Shown in pieces: positions 48,671 to 61,848 of a stretch of DNA of 64,000 bases (its first letter is position 1; each line of letters opens with the position of its first letter). The DNA comes from Escherichia sp. E1V33 (GTDB lineage Bacteria; Pseudomonadota; Gammaproteobacteria; Enterobacterales; Enterobacteriaceae): assembly GCF_004211955.1 (NCBI RefSeq), contig NZ_RHJI01000006.1, positions 16,445 to 80,444 of the forward strand, given 5' to 3'. A model generated the notes under the pieces. The model saw only the letters and a list, made by a program, of their open reading frames with translations. It searched no databases and was not told the DNA's origin. A program made the position numbers and the translations under genes.

Positions 48671-51130
48671 ATGGATGCCGTGAATATTTATCGACTCTCT
48701 GTTCTTTCCTGTCTGGCAATGGTAACCCCTCCTGCGCTGGCAGCTGAATTTAACCTTAACGTTCTCGATAAGTCGATTCGGGATAGCGTTGATATTTCGT
48801 TGCTCAATCAAAAAGGCGTCGTAGCTCCCGGCGATTACTTTGTTAGTGTTACGGTTAATAATAATAAAATCAGTAATGGGCAACAAATTCGCTGGCAAAA
48901 ATCTGGCGATAAAATTATTCCTTGTATCAATGAATCGCTGATCGAACTCTTCGGACTTAAATCTGACTTTCGTAAAAAATTACCTGCAATAAAAGAATGT
49001 GTCGATTTTAGTGTCTTCCCTGAAATCATCTTTACTTTCGATCAGGCAAATCAACAGCTCAATATTACAATCCCGCAGGCATGGCTGGCGTGGCATTCAG
49101 AAAACTGGACGCCACCCTCTACGTGGAATAACGGTATTCCTGGCTTCCTGATGGATTACAACCTGTTTGCCAGCACTTATCGCCCACAAAGCGGCAGCAG
49201 CAGCAACAACCTGAACGCCTATGGCACCACGGGCCTCAACGCCGGGGCATGGCGTCTGCGCAGCGATTATCAGCTTAGCCAGTCCGATAGCGGCGACAAC
49301 CGTGAACAATCCGGGGCGATTTCACGGACCTACCTGTTCCGCCCGTTACCGCAAATAGGTTCCCGATTAACCCTGGGCGAAACCGATTTTAGCTCTAACA
49401 TTTTTGATGGTTTCTCCTATACCGGTGCGGCGTTAGCCAGCGACGATCGAATGCTCCCCTGGGAGTTACGCGGCTACGCGCCGCAAATCAGCGGCATCGC
49501 ACAGACTAACGCCACGGTCACGATAAGCCATTCTGGTCGCGTGATTTACCAGAAAAAAGTCCCGCCTGGCCCATTTATTATTGATGACCTGAATCAGTCA
49601 GTACAAGGTACACTGGATGTCAAAGTGAGCGAAGAAGATGGACGGGTGAATAACTTCCAGGTTTCAGCGGCCTCTACCCCGTTCCTGACGCGTCAGGGCC
49701 AGGTGCGCTATAAACTGGCTGCCGGTCGCCCGCGTTCCTCTATGTCGCACCACACCGAGGATGAAACCTTCATTAGCCATGAAGTCTCCTGGGGGATGCT
49801 CTCCAACACTTCACTATATGGCGGCATGCTTCTCGCAGGCGATGACTATCGTTCCGGCGCGCTGGGTATTGGGCAAAATATGCTCTGGCTGGGGGCGCTG
49901 TCGTTTGACGTGACCTGGGCCGACAGCCATTTTGATACCCAACAGGATGAGCAGGGTTACAGCTACCGCTTTAACTACAGCAAACAGGTTGATGCGACCA
50001 ACAGCACCATCTCATTGGCAGCCTATCGCTTCTCCGATCGCCATTTTCACAGCTACGCTAACTACATTGATCACAAATACAATGACGCCGACGCGCAGGA
50101 TGAAAAGCAAACCATCAGCCTCTCCTTCGGTCAGCCTATTACTCCGCTGAATCTTAATCTCTACGCCAACATCCTGCATCAGAGCTGGTGGAATGCGGAT
50201 ACCTCCACCACGGCCAACATTACCGCCGGTTTTAACGTCGACATTGGCGACTGGAAAGATATTTCTGTCTCGACCTCGTTCAACACCACCCATTATGAAG
50301 ATAAAGATCGCGACAACCAGATTTACTTTTCGATCTCCTTACCGATTGGGGAAAGTGGTCGACTGGGTTATGACATGCAGAACAACAGTAATACTACCAC
50401 CCACCGCATGTCGTGGAACGATACCCTGGATGAACGAAACAGTTGGGGAATGTCGGCTGGAATACAATCCGATCGCCCGGATAACGGTGCGCAGGTCAGC
50501 GGCAATTACCAACACCTCAGTTCGGCGGGGGAATGGGATCTGACCGGAACCTATGCCGCCAATGATTACACTTCCGCCAGTGCCAGTTGGAGCGGCTCAT
50601 TTACCGCGACTCAACATGGCGCGGCATTCCATCGCCGCAGTTCCACCAATGAACCACGCCTGATGGTCAGCACCGACGGCGTGGGCGATATTCCGATTCA
50701 GGGCAATATTGACTATACCAACCGTTTTGGTATTGCCGTGGTACCGTTTGTTTCCAGCTACCAGCCTACGACGGTGGCGGTCAATATGAACGACTTGCCT
50801 GACGGCGTTACCGTTTCCGAGAACGTGGTGAAAGAAACCTGGACCGAAGGCGCCATCGGCTTTAAATCGCTGGCTTCCCGCGCCGGGAAAGATCTCAACG
50901 TCATTATCAGCGATGCTAACGGGCATTTCCCGCCGCTCGGTGCCGATGTTCGCCAGGCTGAAGGCGGTGTCAGCGTCGGGATGGTTGGCGAAAACGGTCA
51001 CGCATGGCTGAGTGGGGTCGATGAAAATCAACAATTTACCGTGCACTGGGGCGACCAGAAAACGTGTGCCATTCATCTGCCGGAACATCTGGAAGATGTG
51101 ACTAAGCGCCTGATTTTACCCTGTCATTAA
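48671..51130 (+). CDS. ybgQ: Fimbrial outer-membrane usher YbgQ
   Basis: Twenty-four-stranded beta-barrel usher (FimD/PapC family) that receives chaperone-subunit complexes. The 819 residues have a signal peptide ending ALA/AEFNLNVLD, an N-terminal chaperone-binding domain, the barrel with the plug region (SQVSAASTPFLTRQGQVRYKLAAGR context near 330-350), and C-terminal domains with ADVRQAEGGVSVGMVGENGHAWLSG and the final cysteine pair (KTCAIHLPE, LPCH). The reading frame is intact. Confidence 0.94.
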   Translation: MDAVNIYRLSVLSCLAMVTPPALAAEFNLNVLDKSIRDSVDISLLNQKGVVAPGDYFVSVTVNNNKISNGQQIRWQKSGDKIIPCINESLIELFGLKSDFRKKLPAIKECVDFSVFPEIIFTFDQANQQLNITIPQAWLAWHSENWTPPSTWNNGIPGFLMDYNLFASTYRPQSGSSSNNLNAYGTTGLNAGAWRLRSDYQLSQSDSGDNREQSGAISRTYLFRPLPQIGSRLTLGETDFSSNIFDGFSYTGAALASDDRMLPWELRGYAPQISGIAQTNATVTISHSGRVIYQKKVPPGPFIIDDLNQSVQGTLDVKVSEEDGRVNNFQVSAASTPFLTRQGQVRYKLAAGRPRSSMSHHTEDETFISHEVSWGMLSNTSLYGGMLLAGDDYRSGALGIGQNMLWLGALSFDVTWADSHFDTQQDEQGYSYRFNYSKQVDATNSTISLAAYRFSDRHFHSYANYIDHKYNDADAQDEKQTISLSFGQPITPLNLNLYANILHQSWWNADTSTTANITAGFNVDIGDWKDISVSTSFNTTHYEDKDRDNQIYFSISLPIGESGRLGYDMQNNSNTTTHRMSWNDTLDERNSWGMSAGIQSDRPDNGAQVSGNYQHLSSAGEWDLTGTYAANDYTSASASWSGSFTATQHGAAFHRRSSTNEPRLMVSTDGVGDIPIQGNIDYTNRFGIAVVPFVSSYQPTTVAVNMNDLPDGVTVSENVVKETWTEGAIGFKSLASRAGKDLNVIISDANGHFPPLGADVRQAEGGVSVGMVGENGHAWLSGVDENQQFTVHWGDQKTCAIHLPEHLEDVTKRLILPCH

Positions 51131-51144
51131 TTAAGGAAAAGACG

Positions 51145-51876
51145 ATGACATTTGTTAAAGGATTCCCTTTGATTCTTCTGGTTGCCAGTATGTGCAGCCA
51201 CGGCGCAGTGCAGCCTGACCGCACGCGCATCATCTTTAATAGCAAAGATAAAGCAACCAGCCTGCGCGTGGAAAACCGCAGCGATAAACTCCCCTATCTC
51301 GCCTATTCATGGGTAGAAAATGAAAAAGGGGAAAAAAGCGATGAATTTCTCGTCGCCCTGCCGCCTATCCAGCGGCTGGAGCCAAAAGCGGCTTCGCAGG
51401 TGCGGATCATGAAACAAGCCGCCACCGCGAAATTACCCACCGATCGCGAATCTCTCTTTTACTATAACCTGCGTGAAATTCCGCCTGTCCCGGAAGGCAG
51501 CGAGGGCCATGCGATCCTGCAAGTCGCCGTCCAAAGTCGCATTAAGCTATTCTGGCGGCCCGCCGCATTACGCAAAAAAATGGGCGATCATGTTGAGCAA
51601 CAGCTACAGGTTAGCCAGCAGAATAACCAGCTTACCCTGAAAAACCCGACCGGATACTATCTGACTATTGCCTATCTTGGGCGGGATGAGAAAGGCGTGC
51701 TGCCTGGCTTTAAAAGCACGATGGTCGCACCGTTCAGTTCGGTCACCACCAGCACGGACAGCTATAGCGGCAAGCAGTTTTATCTTGGCTACATGGACGA
51801 CTACGGCGCATTGCGTATGAACACGCTCTCCTGCCAGGGGCAATGCCGCCTGCAGCCGGTGGAGAATAAAAAATGA
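51145..51876 (+). CDS. ybgP: Periplasmic fimbrial chaperone YbgP
   Basis: PapD-like chaperone with two Ig domains for folding fimbrial subunits. The 243-residue precursor has a signal peptide ([20 protein letters not shown]), [19 protein letters not shown], the family motif [13 protein letters not shown], and the C-terminal domain with [17 protein letters not shown]. Its stop overlaps the ybgO start (ATGA). Confidence 0.94.
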   Translation: MTFVKGFPLILLVASMCSHGAVQPDRTRIIFNSKDKATSLRVENRSDKLPYLAYSWVENEKGEKSDEFLVALPPIQRLEPKAASQVRIMKQAATAKLPTDRESLFYYNLREIPPVPEGSEGHAILQVAVQSRIKLFWRPAALRKKMGDHVEQQLQVSQQNNQLTLKNPTGYYLTIAYLGRDEKGVLPGFKSTMVAPFSSVTTSTDSYSGKQFYLGYMDDYGALRMNTLSCQGQCRLQPVENKK

Positions 51877-52934
51877 GATTCGCCAAAGGCGTGTTGCTCG
51901 CCATCTGTCTGATTTTTTTGCCACTAAAAGCGGCGCTGGCGTTGAACTGCTATTTTGGTACCGCAAACGGCGCTGTAGAAAAATCGGAAGCTATTATGCC
52001 CTTCGCCGTTCCGGCCAATTCCAAACCCGGCGATAAAATCTGGGAATCGGACGATATCAAGATTCCGGTCTACTGTGACAACAACACAAACGGTAATTTT
52101 GAAAGCGAGCACGTCTACGCCTGGGTAAACCCTTACCCCGGTATTCAGGATCCCTATTATCAATTGGGCGTAACCTATGAAGGCGTGGACTATGACGCAA
52201 GCCTTGGGAAAAGCCGCATCGACACGAATCAGTGCATCGACAGTAAGAATATTGATATTTACACCCCGGAGCAGATCATTGCGATGGGCTGGCAAAATAA
52301 ACTTTGCTCCGGCGATCCAACCGTTATGCACAAATCGCGGACGTTTATGGCGCGTATGCGGCTTTACGTTAAAGTTCGCGCCATGCCGCCCCATGATTAT
52401 CAGAGCAAACTCAGCGATTACATCGTCGTACAGTTTGATGGCGCAGGCAGCGTGAACGAAGACCCTACCGCGAAGAATCTGAAATATCACATTACCGGTC
52501 TGGAAAATATCCGCGTGCTGGATTGCAGCGTCAACTTTGCTATCTCACCTGAAACCCAGGTCGTTGATTTTGGCCGATTTAACGTGCTGGATATTCGTCG
52601 CCATACGATGTCGCAGCAATTTAAAATAACTACAACCAAATCACAAAACGACCAGTGTACCGACGGTTTTAAAGTCAGCTCTTCGTTTTATACCGATGAA
52701 ACCCTTATCGACGAAGATAAATCACTGCTCATTGGCAATGGCCTGGAGCTTCGATTGTTGGATGAAAATGCCTCACCCTATACTTTCAACAAATACAGTG
52801 AGTATGCCGATTTTACCAGCGACCTGTTAGTGTATGAAAAAACCTACACGGCAGAATTGTCATCCACGCCGGGTACGCCCATCGACGTTGGTCCCTTTGA
52901 TACAGTGGTACTTTTCAAAATTAACTACAACTGA
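51873..52934 (+). CDS. ybgO: Fimbrial tip adhesin/minor subunit YbgO
   Basis: Probable tip adhesin of the Ybg fimbria. The 353-residue precursor has a signal peptide ([23 protein letters not shown]), an N-terminal lectin-like region with cysteines ([21 protein letters not shown]) and a C-terminal pilin domain ([19 protein letters not shown] ... VVLFKINYN). The receptor is unknown. Last gene of ybgDQPO, coupled to ybgP by a 4-bp overlap. Confidence 0.92.
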   Translation: MRFAKGVLLAICLIFLPLKAALALNCYFGTANGAVEKSEAIMPFAVPANSKPGDKIWESDDIKIPVYCDNNTNGNFESEHVYAWVNPYPGIQDPYYQLGVTYEGVDYDASLGKSRIDTNQCIDSKNIDIYTPEQIIAMGWQNKLCSGDPTVMHKSRTFMARMRLYVKVRAMPPHDYQSKLSDYIVVQFDGAGSVNEDPTAKNLKYHITGLENIRVLDCSVNFAISPETQVVDFGRFNVLDIRRHTMSQQFKITTTKSQNDQCTDGFKVSSSFYTDETLIDEDKSLLIGNGLELRLLDENASPYTFNKYSEYADFTSDLLVYEKTYTAELSSTPGTPIDVGPFDTVVLFKINYN

Positions 52935-53081
52935 TTTAGCCTTTGCCCTTTCCAGCCGGAGAGGGCTTCTTCGGTTAATTGCCAATTTTCCGGCTTTTAT
53001 TGATTACCGTTATTTTTTCCATGCCCGGCATTCTTTATGCTGTATCGATACACCAAAGAGAAAATAATGAGGGAGCAAAGG

Positions 53082-54128
53082 ATGCCAGTTTTGCAGTGGG
53101 GAATGTTATGTGTGCTATCACTTCTCCTTTCTATTGGTTTCCTCGGATTACATCTCCCGGCGGCACTCTTACTTGGACCGATGATCGCCGGGATCATCTT
53201 CAGTATGCGCGGGGTTACCCTGCAACTCCCCCGCTCCGCTTTTCTCGCCGCGCAGGCCATTCTTGGCTGCATGATTGCGCAAAACTTGACCGGTTCGATC
53301 CTGACCACGCTGGCGGTTAACTGGCCGATTGTGTTAGCTATTTTACTGGTGACGTTGCTTTCCAGCGCTATCGTGGGATGGCTACTGGTGCGCTATAGCT
53401 CACTGCCCGGAAATACTGGTGCCTGGGGCTCCTCGCCTGGCGGGGCGGCGGCAATGGTCGCGATGGCGCAGGATTACGGCGCAGATATCCGCCTGGTGGC
53501 GTTTATGCAGTATCTGCGAGTGCTGTTTGTCGCGGGGGCCGCAGTTCTGGTCACGCGAATGATGCTGGGCGATAACGCTGAAGCGGTTAACCAGCATATC
53601 GTCTGGTTCCCGCCAGTGAGCATTAATCTCCTGCTTACTATTTTGCTCGCGGTCGTTGCCGGTACAGTGGGATGCCTGCTGCGTCTTCCTTCCGGCACGA
53701 TGCTCATCCCGATGCTGGCGGGCGCAGTGCTCCAGTCTGGTCAGCTCATCACCATCGAACTACCGGAATGGCTGCTGGCGATGGCGTATATGGCAATTGG
53801 CTGGCGGATTGGTCTTGGTTTCGATAAACAAATCTTACTGCGGGCACTACGCCCGCTACCACAAATCCTGCTGTCGATTTTTGCTCTACTCGCCATCTGC
53901 GCCGCGATGGCGTTGGGGCTGACCTGTTTTATGCATATTGATTTTATGACCGCCTACCTCGCCACCAGCCCCGGCGGGCTTGATACGGTGGCGGTCATCG
54001 CCGCAGGGAGCAATGCCGATATGGCGCTCATTATGGCAATGCAAACCCTGCGCCTGTTCAGTATTTTGCTGACGGGGCCTGCCATTGCACGGTTTATTTC
54101 AACCTATGCGCCGAAGCGTACGACCTAG
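53082..54128 (+). CDS. abrB: AbrB family inner-membrane protein (putative regulator of aidB)
   Basis: A very hydrophobic 348-residue protein with about ten TM helices in two repeated halves, each containing a Gly/Pro-rich kink motif ([23 protein letters not shown] and [21 protein letters not shown]). This is the AbrB/DUF4147-unrelated transporter-like AbrB family (not the Bacillus DNA-binding AbrB). K-12 mutants affect aidB expression; its transported substrate is unknown. The start at 53082 (MPVLQWGM) gives the family length; in-frame ATGs at 53037 and 53067 are alternatives. Convergent with nei, overlapping it by 4 bp. Confidence 0.9.
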   Translation: MPVLQWGMLCVLSLLLSIGFLGLHLPAALLLGPMIAGIIFSMRGVTLQLPRSAFLAAQAILGCMIAQNLTGSILTTLAVNWPIVLAILLVTLLSSAIVGWLLVRYSSLPGNTGAWGSSPGGAAAMVAMAQDYGADIRLVAFMQYLRVLFVAGAAVLVTRMMLGDNAEAVNQHIVWFPPVSINLLLTILLAVVAGTVGCLLRLPSGTMLIPMLAGAVLQSGQLITIELPEWLLAMAYMAIGWRIGLGFDKQILLRALRPLPQILLSIFALLAICAAMALGLTCFMHIDFMTAYLATSPGGLDTVAVIAAGSNADMALIMAMQTLRLFSILLTGPAIARFISTYAPKRTT

Positions 54129-54916
54129 TGCTGACAGCCAGGGCACCAGTAAAACGGGCGAGATGACAGCGTGGTTTTCTCAATGATGCCGCCACAGCGT
54201 TCGCACGGTTCGCCATCACGATGAAAAACCTTAAAGCGGAACAGCGCGCCATGATGTTTATTTTCATCCACCTGCCCCCGCGTAGCGTAAGAAAGTCGAG
54301 GAATATCCAGTAACGCGTGTGCGAGTGTATCCAGTTGCGCCGCATTGAGATCTTTCGCTTTATGATTTCCAGTCAACCCAACCTGCCAGAGGATCTCCAC
54401 CCGCAGATAATTGCCAAGTCCTGCCAGAAACGCCTGATCGAGCAGTAATCCAGCAAACTGACGGTTACGAAAGCGCGGCGACAATAACCGCTCCTTTACC
54501 ACCTTCGGCGTCAGATTCGGATCCAACACATCGGGACCAACGCGTTGTAAAAACGGATGCGTGGTCAGTTGTTCCGGCGTCAACATCTCAATATCCGAGG
54601 CGCTATAAAGCAGAATGGTTTTGTCAGCCGTTTGCAGTTTTACCCGCAGTACTCGCGTGGTCTGCGGCTCTTCGCCGGTATCAACCACTCGCCAGACGCC
54701 GTAAAGCTGATTATGGCTATAGAGCGTTAAGCCATCCGAAAAATGGGTCAGCAACGCTTTTCCGCGTGTTTCCACATAAGTGACATGCTGACCAATAAGT
54801 TGTGATTGATAAGGTTTTAACTGCGGGAAGGCAAACCAGACATCGGTCAGTGGTTTGCCTTTGATCGCCGCCTCCAGGTTATCCGCTGCACGGCGGATCT
54901 CCGGGCCTTCAGGCAT
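54125..54916 (-). CDS. nei: Endonuclease VIII Nei
   Basis: Bifunctional DNA glycosylase/AP lyase for oxidised pyrimidines. The 263 residues start at the catalytic Pro2 ([15 protein letters not shown]) with Glu3, and contain the helix-two-turn-helix [16 protein letters not shown] and the C-terminal zinc finger CERCG ... YWCPGCQH. The start must be 54916 because Pro2 is the catalytic nucleophile; the frame is open further upstream without relevance. Distal gene of the ybgI-pxpBCA-nei cluster. Confidence 0.97.
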   Translation of the reverse strand: MPEGPEIRRAADNLEAAIKGKPLTDVWFAFPQLKPYQSQLIGQHVTYVETRGKALLTHFSDGLTLYSHNQLYGVWRVVDTGEEPQTTRVLRVKLQTADKTILLYSASDIEMLTPEQLTTHPFLQRVGPDVLDPNLTPKVVKERLLSPRFRNRQFAGLLLDQAFLAGLGNYLRVEILWQVGLTGNHKAKDLNAAQLDTLAHALLDIPRLSYATRGQVDENKHHGALFRFKVFHRDGEPCERCGGIIEKTTLSSRPFYWCPGCQH

Positions 54917-54951
54917 GGTAATATCCTTTTTTCGTTCTTTGTTCTGCGGGA

Positions 54952-55686
54952 TTATGCTGCGACAGCAATCCCTTTTTCGGCAAATGCAGATCGTAGCCGA
55001 CGGGCGAATGCCAGTGCGTGCTCGCCGTCGCCATGCAAGCAGACCGTTTGCGCCGTGACCGTTGCCCATTCACCGGTGATACTTTCGACTCTGCCGTGTT
55101 GCACCATCTCCAGCGTTTGCGCCAGCGCCTGTTCTTCGTTTTCAATCAACGCGCCTGGCTGGCTTCGCGGCACCAGCGAGCCGTCTGCCTGATATCCGCG
55201 ATCGGCAAACACTTCCTCGCGCGTAGCCAGGCCATATCTCTTGCCCGCACGAATCAGCTCGCTTCCTGCCAGCCCAACGAGAACCAATTCTGGATCGCAA
55301 GCGTAGACCGCTCTGGCGATGGCGTCCGCCAGTTGTGCGTCTTTCGCCGCCTGGTTGTATAACATGCCGTGCGGTTTGACATGACGCATTACGCCACCTT
55401 CCGCCCGGGCAATCGCTGCCAGCGCGCCAATTTGATACAGCGTCTGGGCGTAAACGGTTTCTGGCGGCAGCTGCATGGCGCTGCGGCCAAAATTTTCCCT
55501 GTCGGGAAAACTTGGGTGAGCGCCAATCGCGACACCATTTTTTATTGCTTCACGCACGCTTGCCAGCATAGTTTGCGCATCACCTGCATGAAATCCACAG
55601 GCAATATTGGCTGAGGAAACCAGCGTTAATAGCTCAGCGTCGCTGGAACTCCCTTCGCCCAGATCGGCGTTAAGATCAATTTTCAT
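54952..55686 (-). CDS. pxpA: 5-oxoprolinase subunit A PxpA
   Basis: LamB/YcsF family subunit of the prokaryotic ATP-dependent 5-oxoprolinase, which opens pyroglutamate to glutamate. The 244 residues start [20 protein letters not shown] and contain [26 protein letters not shown] and [13 protein letters not shown]. It overlaps pxpC by 11 bp, consistent with complex assembly of A, B and C subunits. Confidence 0.96.
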   Translation of the reverse strand: MKIDLNADLGEGSSSDAELLTLVSSANIACGFHAGDAQTMLASVREAIKNGVAIGAHPSFPDRENFGRSAMQLPPETVYAQTLYQIGALAAIARAEGGVMRHVKPHGMLYNQAAKDAQLADAIARAVYACDPELVLVGLAGSELIRAGKRYGLATREEVFADRGYQADGSLVPRSQPGALIENEEQALAQTLEMVQHGRVESITGEWATVTAQTVCLHGDGEHALAFARRLRSAFAEKGIAVAA

Positions 55687-56608
55687 TGTGCAACCGCCAC
55701 GCTAATTGTTCGAAATAACGTTGCTGATCTTGCCGCGCTTTCAGTGCCTCTTCCAGTGAGCACTGGACAAAATGAATCGGCTGACCGAGTGGAATTTGCG
55801 CCAGATGGTACATGTCGGCTTCAATGATGCAGGCAATGCGCGGATAACCGCCGGTAGTTTGCGCATCATTCATCAACACAATCGGCTGCCCATTATGCGG
55901 CACCTGCACCACGCCCGGCAGCAAACCATGAGATAACAGTTCGCGATCGGTGGTGCGTTTTAAGATTTGCCCCTGTAAGCGATAGCCCATCCGGTTACTT
56001 TGCGGGCTAAGTTGCCAGGGCGAACGCCAGAAGGCATCCTGCGAGGCGCGATCGAACTCATGATATTCCGGTCCCGGCAAGGCGCGAATGCGGTTGCCCC
56101 ACAGCAGCTGTTTAACGCCCTGCGCTTCCATAAAATCACGCTTCGCTTTGCCAATCGGGAGTCGGTCACCATCCTTCAGTAAACGCCCTTCCAGCCCGCC
56201 AATCCCCACCTTGAGATCGGTGCTGCATGACCCCATCACTGGCGGCACATCAATACCGCCCGCCACCGCCAGATAGCTACGTACACCATGTTGTGGACGT
56301 TTAAGCATTAAACGCTGGCCTGCTTTCATCGGCAAGCGCCAGCCGGTCCAGACGGCGTTATCATCCAACCGCGCTTCGCAGCCTGCGCCAGTCAGGGCAA
56401 ACCAACCATCGCTTTCAAATTCAACCGTTAACTGACCGAGCGTGATCTCAAGTGCGGGCGCGTTGGCATCATTACCCACCAGCAGGTTAGCAATGCGTAA
56501 CGCAGGCATATCCAGTGCGCCGCAGTGGCTGATACCCGACTGGCGAAAACCGTGACGACCGCCATCCTGCACAGTGGTATACATGCCCGCACGAATAATC
56601 TTCAGCAT
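55676..56608 (-). CDS. pxpC: 5-oxoprolinase subunit C PxpC
   Basis: Subunit C (310 residues, biotin-dependent carboxylase-like / KipA-type cyclophilin fold). Begins [21 protein letters not shown] and contains [27 protein letters not shown] and the [15 protein letters not shown] motif. It overlaps pxpB by 7 bp and pxpA by 11 bp. Confidence 0.95.
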   Translation of the reverse strand: MLKIIRAGMYTTVQDGGRHGFRQSGISHCGALDMPALRIANLLVGNDANAPALEITLGQLTVEFESDGWFALTGAGCEARLDDNAVWTGWRLPMKAGQRLMLKRPQHGVRSYLAVAGGIDVPPVMGSCSTDLKVGIGGLEGRLLKDGDRLPIGKAKRDFMEAQGVKQLLWGNRIRALPGPEYHEFDRASQDAFWRSPWQLSPQSNRMGYRLQGQILKRTTDRELLSHGLLPGVVQVPHNGQPIVLMNDAQTTGGYPRIACIIEADMYHLAQIPLGQPIHFVQCSLEEALKARQDQQRYFEQLAWRLHNEN

Positions 56609-57258
56609 ACTCCCTCCTTCTGCGGTACAAAGCGCACGCTGTCTCCCGGACGTAATAAGATGGGTTCGTCACGCGCCGGGTCAAACAGACTGAGCGAAGT
56701 ATGGCCTATCAACTGCCAGCCGCCCGGCGTTGCCACCGGATAAATTCCAGTCTGCGGCCCGCCAATTCCGACAGAACCTGCCGGAACGAGCAAGCGCGGT
56801 TCAGCACGTCGTGGTGTGTGTAGTTGTTCCGGCAAGCTCCCGAGATACGGGAAGCCCGGTTGAAAACCTAAAAACCAAACCACGTACTCCACGGAGGAGT
56901 GCAGTTCTACGACCTGTTTTTCACTCAACCCACAATGCGCCGCGACCACCGCCAGATCCGGCCCGCCTGCGCCACCGTAAACCACCGGAATTTCAATAAA
57001 GCGAGACTCCGGCTCCAGCGCCTCGCTCTCTTCCCACCAGCGTTGCAAACGCTCTATAGCGTCCAGCGCCAGCGATTCAGGGTTACGCAAAATCACCGTG
57101 ATATTGTTCATGCCGGGAATAGCTTCAACGACATTCGGCATATCCACCAGACGCTGGGCCAGTCGCCAGATCCGTTTCTGGCTGCTCAGCGTCACCGGCG
57201 GTTCCAGTTCCAGCACTACCGCCGTTTCACCTATCAGATAACAACGCGCTCGTTGCAC
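56602..57258 (-). CDS. pxpB: 5-oxoprolinase subunit B PxpB
   Basis: Subunit B (218 residues, KipI type). Family landmarks are the N-terminal [64 protein letters not shown] and [16 protein letters not shown]. The second gene of the cluster, 22 bp behind ybgI. Confidence 0.95.
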   Translation of the reverse strand: MQRARCYLIGETAVVLELEPPVTLSSQKRIWRLAQRLVDMPNVVEAIPGMNNITVILRNPESLALDAIERLQRWWEESEALEPESRFIEIPVVYGGAGGPDLAVVAAHCGLSEKQVVELHSSVEYVVWFLGFQPGFPYLGSLPEQLHTPRRAEPRLLVPAGSVGIGGPQTGIYPVATPGGWQLIGHTSLSLFDPARDEPILLRPGDSVRFVPQKEGVC

Positions 57259-57280
57259 TTTCGATCCCTCTGACTATTCG

Positions 57281-58024
57281 TTATGCAGGATTAGGAATAT
57301 CAATAAAGGTCACATCAAGATCGGTATTTTCATTCAACCATTCGCTCAACGCGCGAATACCGCCGCGTTCGGTTGCATGATGACCCGCCGCATAAAAATG
57401 CAATCCTTGCTCGCGAGCCGAATGAATGGTCTGTTCAGAAACTTCACCCGTTATAAACGCATCAACGCCGAAACGGGCGGCGCTATCGATAAAACTTTGC
57501 CCGCCACCGGTGCACCAGGCAACGCGTTTCACCACCTCAGGTCCGGTATCGCCACACCACAACGGCTTCCGTCCCAGACGCGCTTCAATCCATGAGGCCA
57601 GTTCCAGCCCCGGCACCGGCATCGTCAGTTCGCCCCACGGCACCAGTGGTTCGATCTCGCCCATTACCGTAATACCCAGCAATGCCGCGAGTTGCGCGTT
57701 ATTGCCAAGCTCAGGATGCGCGTCCAACGGCAGATGCCAGCCATACAGGTTGATATCATTCGCCAATAATGTTTTTAAGCGGTTACGCTTCATACCGCGA
57801 ATTACTGGCGATTCCCCTTTCCAGAAATAACCATGATGCACAATGACCGCATCAGCGCCCAGGCGTACCGCTTCATCGAGTAGCGCCTGGCTGGCGGTGA
57901 CACCGGTAACAATTTTTTGCACCGTCTCTTTGCCTTCCACCTGCAAACCATTCGGCGCGTAATCACTTATCGCCGCGCTGTTCAATTTCTCGTTAATCAG
58001 TTGTTCCAGTTCGGTGTTTTTCAT
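57281..58024 (-). CDS. ybgI: NIF3-like metal-binding hydrolase YbgI
   Basis: A 247-residue NIF3/GTP cyclohydrolase I type 2 homologue forming a toroidal hexamer with a dinuclear metal site; linked to radiation resistance, substrate uncertain. Metal ligands are visible in VIVHHGYFWKG (His63/64), WHLPLDAHPELGNN (Asp) and AGHHATERGG (His215, Glu219). The start at 58024 (MKNTELEQL) is used; an in-frame ATG at 58039 would add five residues. Head of the ybgI-pxpBCA-nei cluster. Confidence 0.94.
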   Translation of the reverse strand: MKNTELEQLINEKLNSAAISDYAPNGLQVEGKETVQKIVTGVTASQALLDEAVRLGADAVIVHHGYFWKGESPVIRGMKRNRLKTLLANDINLYGWHLPLDAHPELGNNAQLAALLGITVMGEIEPLVPWGELTMPVPGLELASWIEARLGRKPLWCGDTGPEVVKRVAWCTGGGQSFIDSAARFGVDAFITGEVSEQTIHSAREQGLHFYAAGHHATERGGIRALSEWLNENTDLDVTFIDIPNPA

Positions 58025-58111
58025 CACTGCGCCTTCCATATTCTGATAGCTACTCCGTTAACATAGCGTTACCTCGCCTGTTCGTCGATAGCCAATCTTT
58101 CGACATATTAA

Positions 58112-59776
<1,665 letters not shown>

Positions 59777-59791
59777 CAGGCCAACACCGAT

Positions 59792-59898
59792 GCCTGATGC
59801 GACGCTGCCGCGTCTTATCAGGCTTGGATGGCCCTGCAATATATTGAATTTGCACAACTTTGTAGGCCGGATAAGGCGTTCACGCCGCATCCGGCATC
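59792..59898. repeat. Two REP units between dtpD and phrB
   Basis: GCCTGATGCGACGCTGCCGCGTCTTATCAGGC-type palindrome (59792-59823) and GTAGGCCGGATAAGGCGTTCACGCCGCATCCGGC-type palindrome (59862-59898) in the convergent gap; both are canonical E. coli REPs. Confidence 0.9.
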
Positions 59899-59923
59899 TG
59901 GGCTCGATTGCCTGATGCGTCTG

Positions 59924-61342
59924 TTATTTCCCCTTCCGCGCCGCCTCATACGCTGCCAACGATTGTACTCTCGCCTCTTTGTGATCGACAATCGGCTGTG
60001 GATAATCCAGCCTCACGCCTGCGTTCTCTGCCCACTTCCACGGTTCATGCACCGCTTTCCCTGGTACATCGCGCAGCTCCGGTAACCACCGACGGATAAA
60101 CTCGCCCTCGCGGTCAAATTTCTCGCCCTGGGTTGTCGGGTTGAAAATACGGAAATACGGCGCAGCATCTGTCCCCGTAGAAGCCGCCCACTGCCAGCCA
60201 CCGTTATTGGCTGCCAAATCACCATCAATCAGCTGCGACATGAAATATCGCTCGCCTTCGCGCCAGTCGATCAACAAATCTTTCACCAGAAAGCTGGCTG
60301 TGATCATCCGCAGGCGATTATGCATCCAGCCAGTGCTGTTAAGCTGACGCATAGCTGCATCAACAATCGGGTATCCCGTTTTTCCTTCCTGCCAGGCTTT
60401 AAAATGGGCGGGATTGCGCTGCCACTGCACACGATCCGTCCAGGCAATAAACGGGCGGTGTTTACACAGCGAAGGATAATACGTCATCAAATGGCGGTAG
60501 AACTCGCGCCATATCAGCTCATTAAGCCAGACGCTACCCGGTCCGCCTTCCAGCGCCTGCGGTTGTTCCGCCAACAGGCGATGTAAACACTGGCGAGGCG
60601 ATAACCCACCCGTTGCCAGACTGGCAGATAAACGGCTGGTGCCTTCTACCGCCGGGAAATCACGCTGTTGCTCGTATTGCCAGGCACCGTTCTGGCAAAA
60701 AAGGCGTAATTGCGCAATCGCCGCTTTTTCTTCCACCGGGAAATGTGCAGTGTCGAAAGACTGACGAGGATAATTCAGCGTAATAGGTGGAGCGGGATCT
60801 ATCGATCCGCTGCTACGAACTTTTGGCGCGGCGACGCACTCCGGCATCCCTTCCCGCAGCCGTTTCAGCCAGGCATTCTTAAAAGGCGTAAAGACTTTGT
60901 ACATCTCATGATTGCCGGTCATCACCGCGCCAGGCGGCAGGATCACGCTGTCATCGAATCCTTCACACACCACGTTACGCAGCGTTCTCTCAACCTGCAC
61001 ATCCCGCGCCCGCTCATTCACTTCATACTGATAGTTATAAAACAAATGCGTAACGCGGTTTTCCGCGCACACCTGTTTAACTATTTCGACGCTGGCGACA
61101 AAGTCATCCACTTCACGGAACAATAAAGAAATACCTTTTTCCGCCAGCGCTATTCGTAGCCCATTCAGTTGAGCAATGATAAGTTCAGCCTGACGCGGCG
61201 ACATGTTATGCGCCGCCCACTGGCGTGGTGTGGCGATATACAACGCCAGCACGCGTGCAGACGAATTGCGACAAGCGGCAGCCAGCGCGAGATTATCGTG
61301 CAAACGTAAATCCTGGCGAAACCAGACCAGATGGATGGTCAT
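59924..61342 (-). CDS. phrB: Deoxyribodipyrimidine photolyase PhrB
   Basis: Light-driven repair of cyclobutane pyrimidine dimers using FADH- and methenyltetrahydrofolate. The 472 residues start MTIHLVWFRQDLRLHDN. The FAD-binding half contains EGTSRLSASLATGGLSPR, WLNELIWREFYRH and the signature NGGWQWAASTGTDAAPYFRIFNP. Its ATG overlaps the ybgA stop by 4 bp, as in other E. coli. Confidence 0.97.
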   Translation of the reverse strand: MTIHLVWFRQDLRLHDNLALAAACRNSSARVLALYIATPRQWAAHNMSPRQAELIIAQLNGLRIALAEKGISLLFREVDDFVASVEIVKQVCAENRVTHLFYNYQYEVNERARDVQVERTLRNVVCEGFDDSVILPPGAVMTGNHEMYKVFTPFKNAWLKRLREGMPECVAAPKVRSSGSIDPAPPITLNYPRQSFDTAHFPVEEKAAIAQLRLFCQNGAWQYEQQRDFPAVEGTSRLSASLATGGLSPRQCLHRLLAEQPQALEGGPGSVWLNELIWREFYRHLMTYYPSLCKHRPFIAWTDRVQWQRNPAHFKAWQEGKTGYPIVDAAMRQLNSTGWMHNRLRMITASFLVKDLLIDWREGERYFMSQLIDGDLAANNGGWQWAASTGTDAAPYFRIFNPTTQGEKFDREGEFIRRWLPELRDVPGKAVHEPWKWAENAGVRLDYPQPIVDHKEARVQSLAAYEAARKGK

Positions 61343-61848
61343 AAAACTCCTGCATGGCGCAAGTTAATCACACGCGGCCAAAGTTCGAAATAACGCTGCC
61401 CTGAAAGCCAGGCGTTAGGATAAAGCGCCATATAGTGTTTGATACGCATCAGCGGCGCAAGAAGTGGTTGCTCGCCACGGCGATAACTGTCGATAAGCGC
61501 CGCCAGTTGCTGGCGTTCTGTGGAATCAATATGCGGGCGAAAATAACCCTGAACGTGCATCAAAACGTTGGTGTGGTCACGCCGGTTGGCGGGGTGAGAA
61601 AGCAAAACAATTACGCGTTGGCGGTACTGGTTGTAAAAATCATCCAGATTTTGCCACTGGTGAATATCAGCCACGAACGGGCCAAGTTTGCGGTACTCCG
61701 GCTGAGAATGTGCCAGAAATACGAGTTTATAGCGGCTGTGATAATCGAGAAGCGCCCCGCGCGTTAAGCCATGTTCTGTCAGTCGATGTAACTCATGAAA
61801 GGCGAAGATACGGATTAGAGTGCTGTCATCAAATCGTTGCTGATTCAT
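61339..61848 (-). CDS. ybgA: YbgA (DUF1722)
   Basis: A 169-residue protein of the DUF1722 family, always just upstream of phrB in enterobacteria; the function is not established, though the coupling suggests a photolyase-related role. The conserved core ALLDYHSRYKLVFLAHSQPEYRKLGPFVAD and MHVQGYFRPHI are present. It overlaps phrB by 4 bp. Confidence 0.93.
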   Translation of the reverse strand: MNQQRFDDSTLIRIFAFHELHRLTEHGLTRGALLDYHSRYKLVFLAHSQPEYRKLGPFVADIHQWQNLDDFYNQYRQRVIVLLSHPANRRDHTNVLMHVQGYFRPHIDSTERQQLAALIDSYRRGEQPLLAPLMRIKHYMALYPNAWLSGQRYFELWPRVINLRHAGVL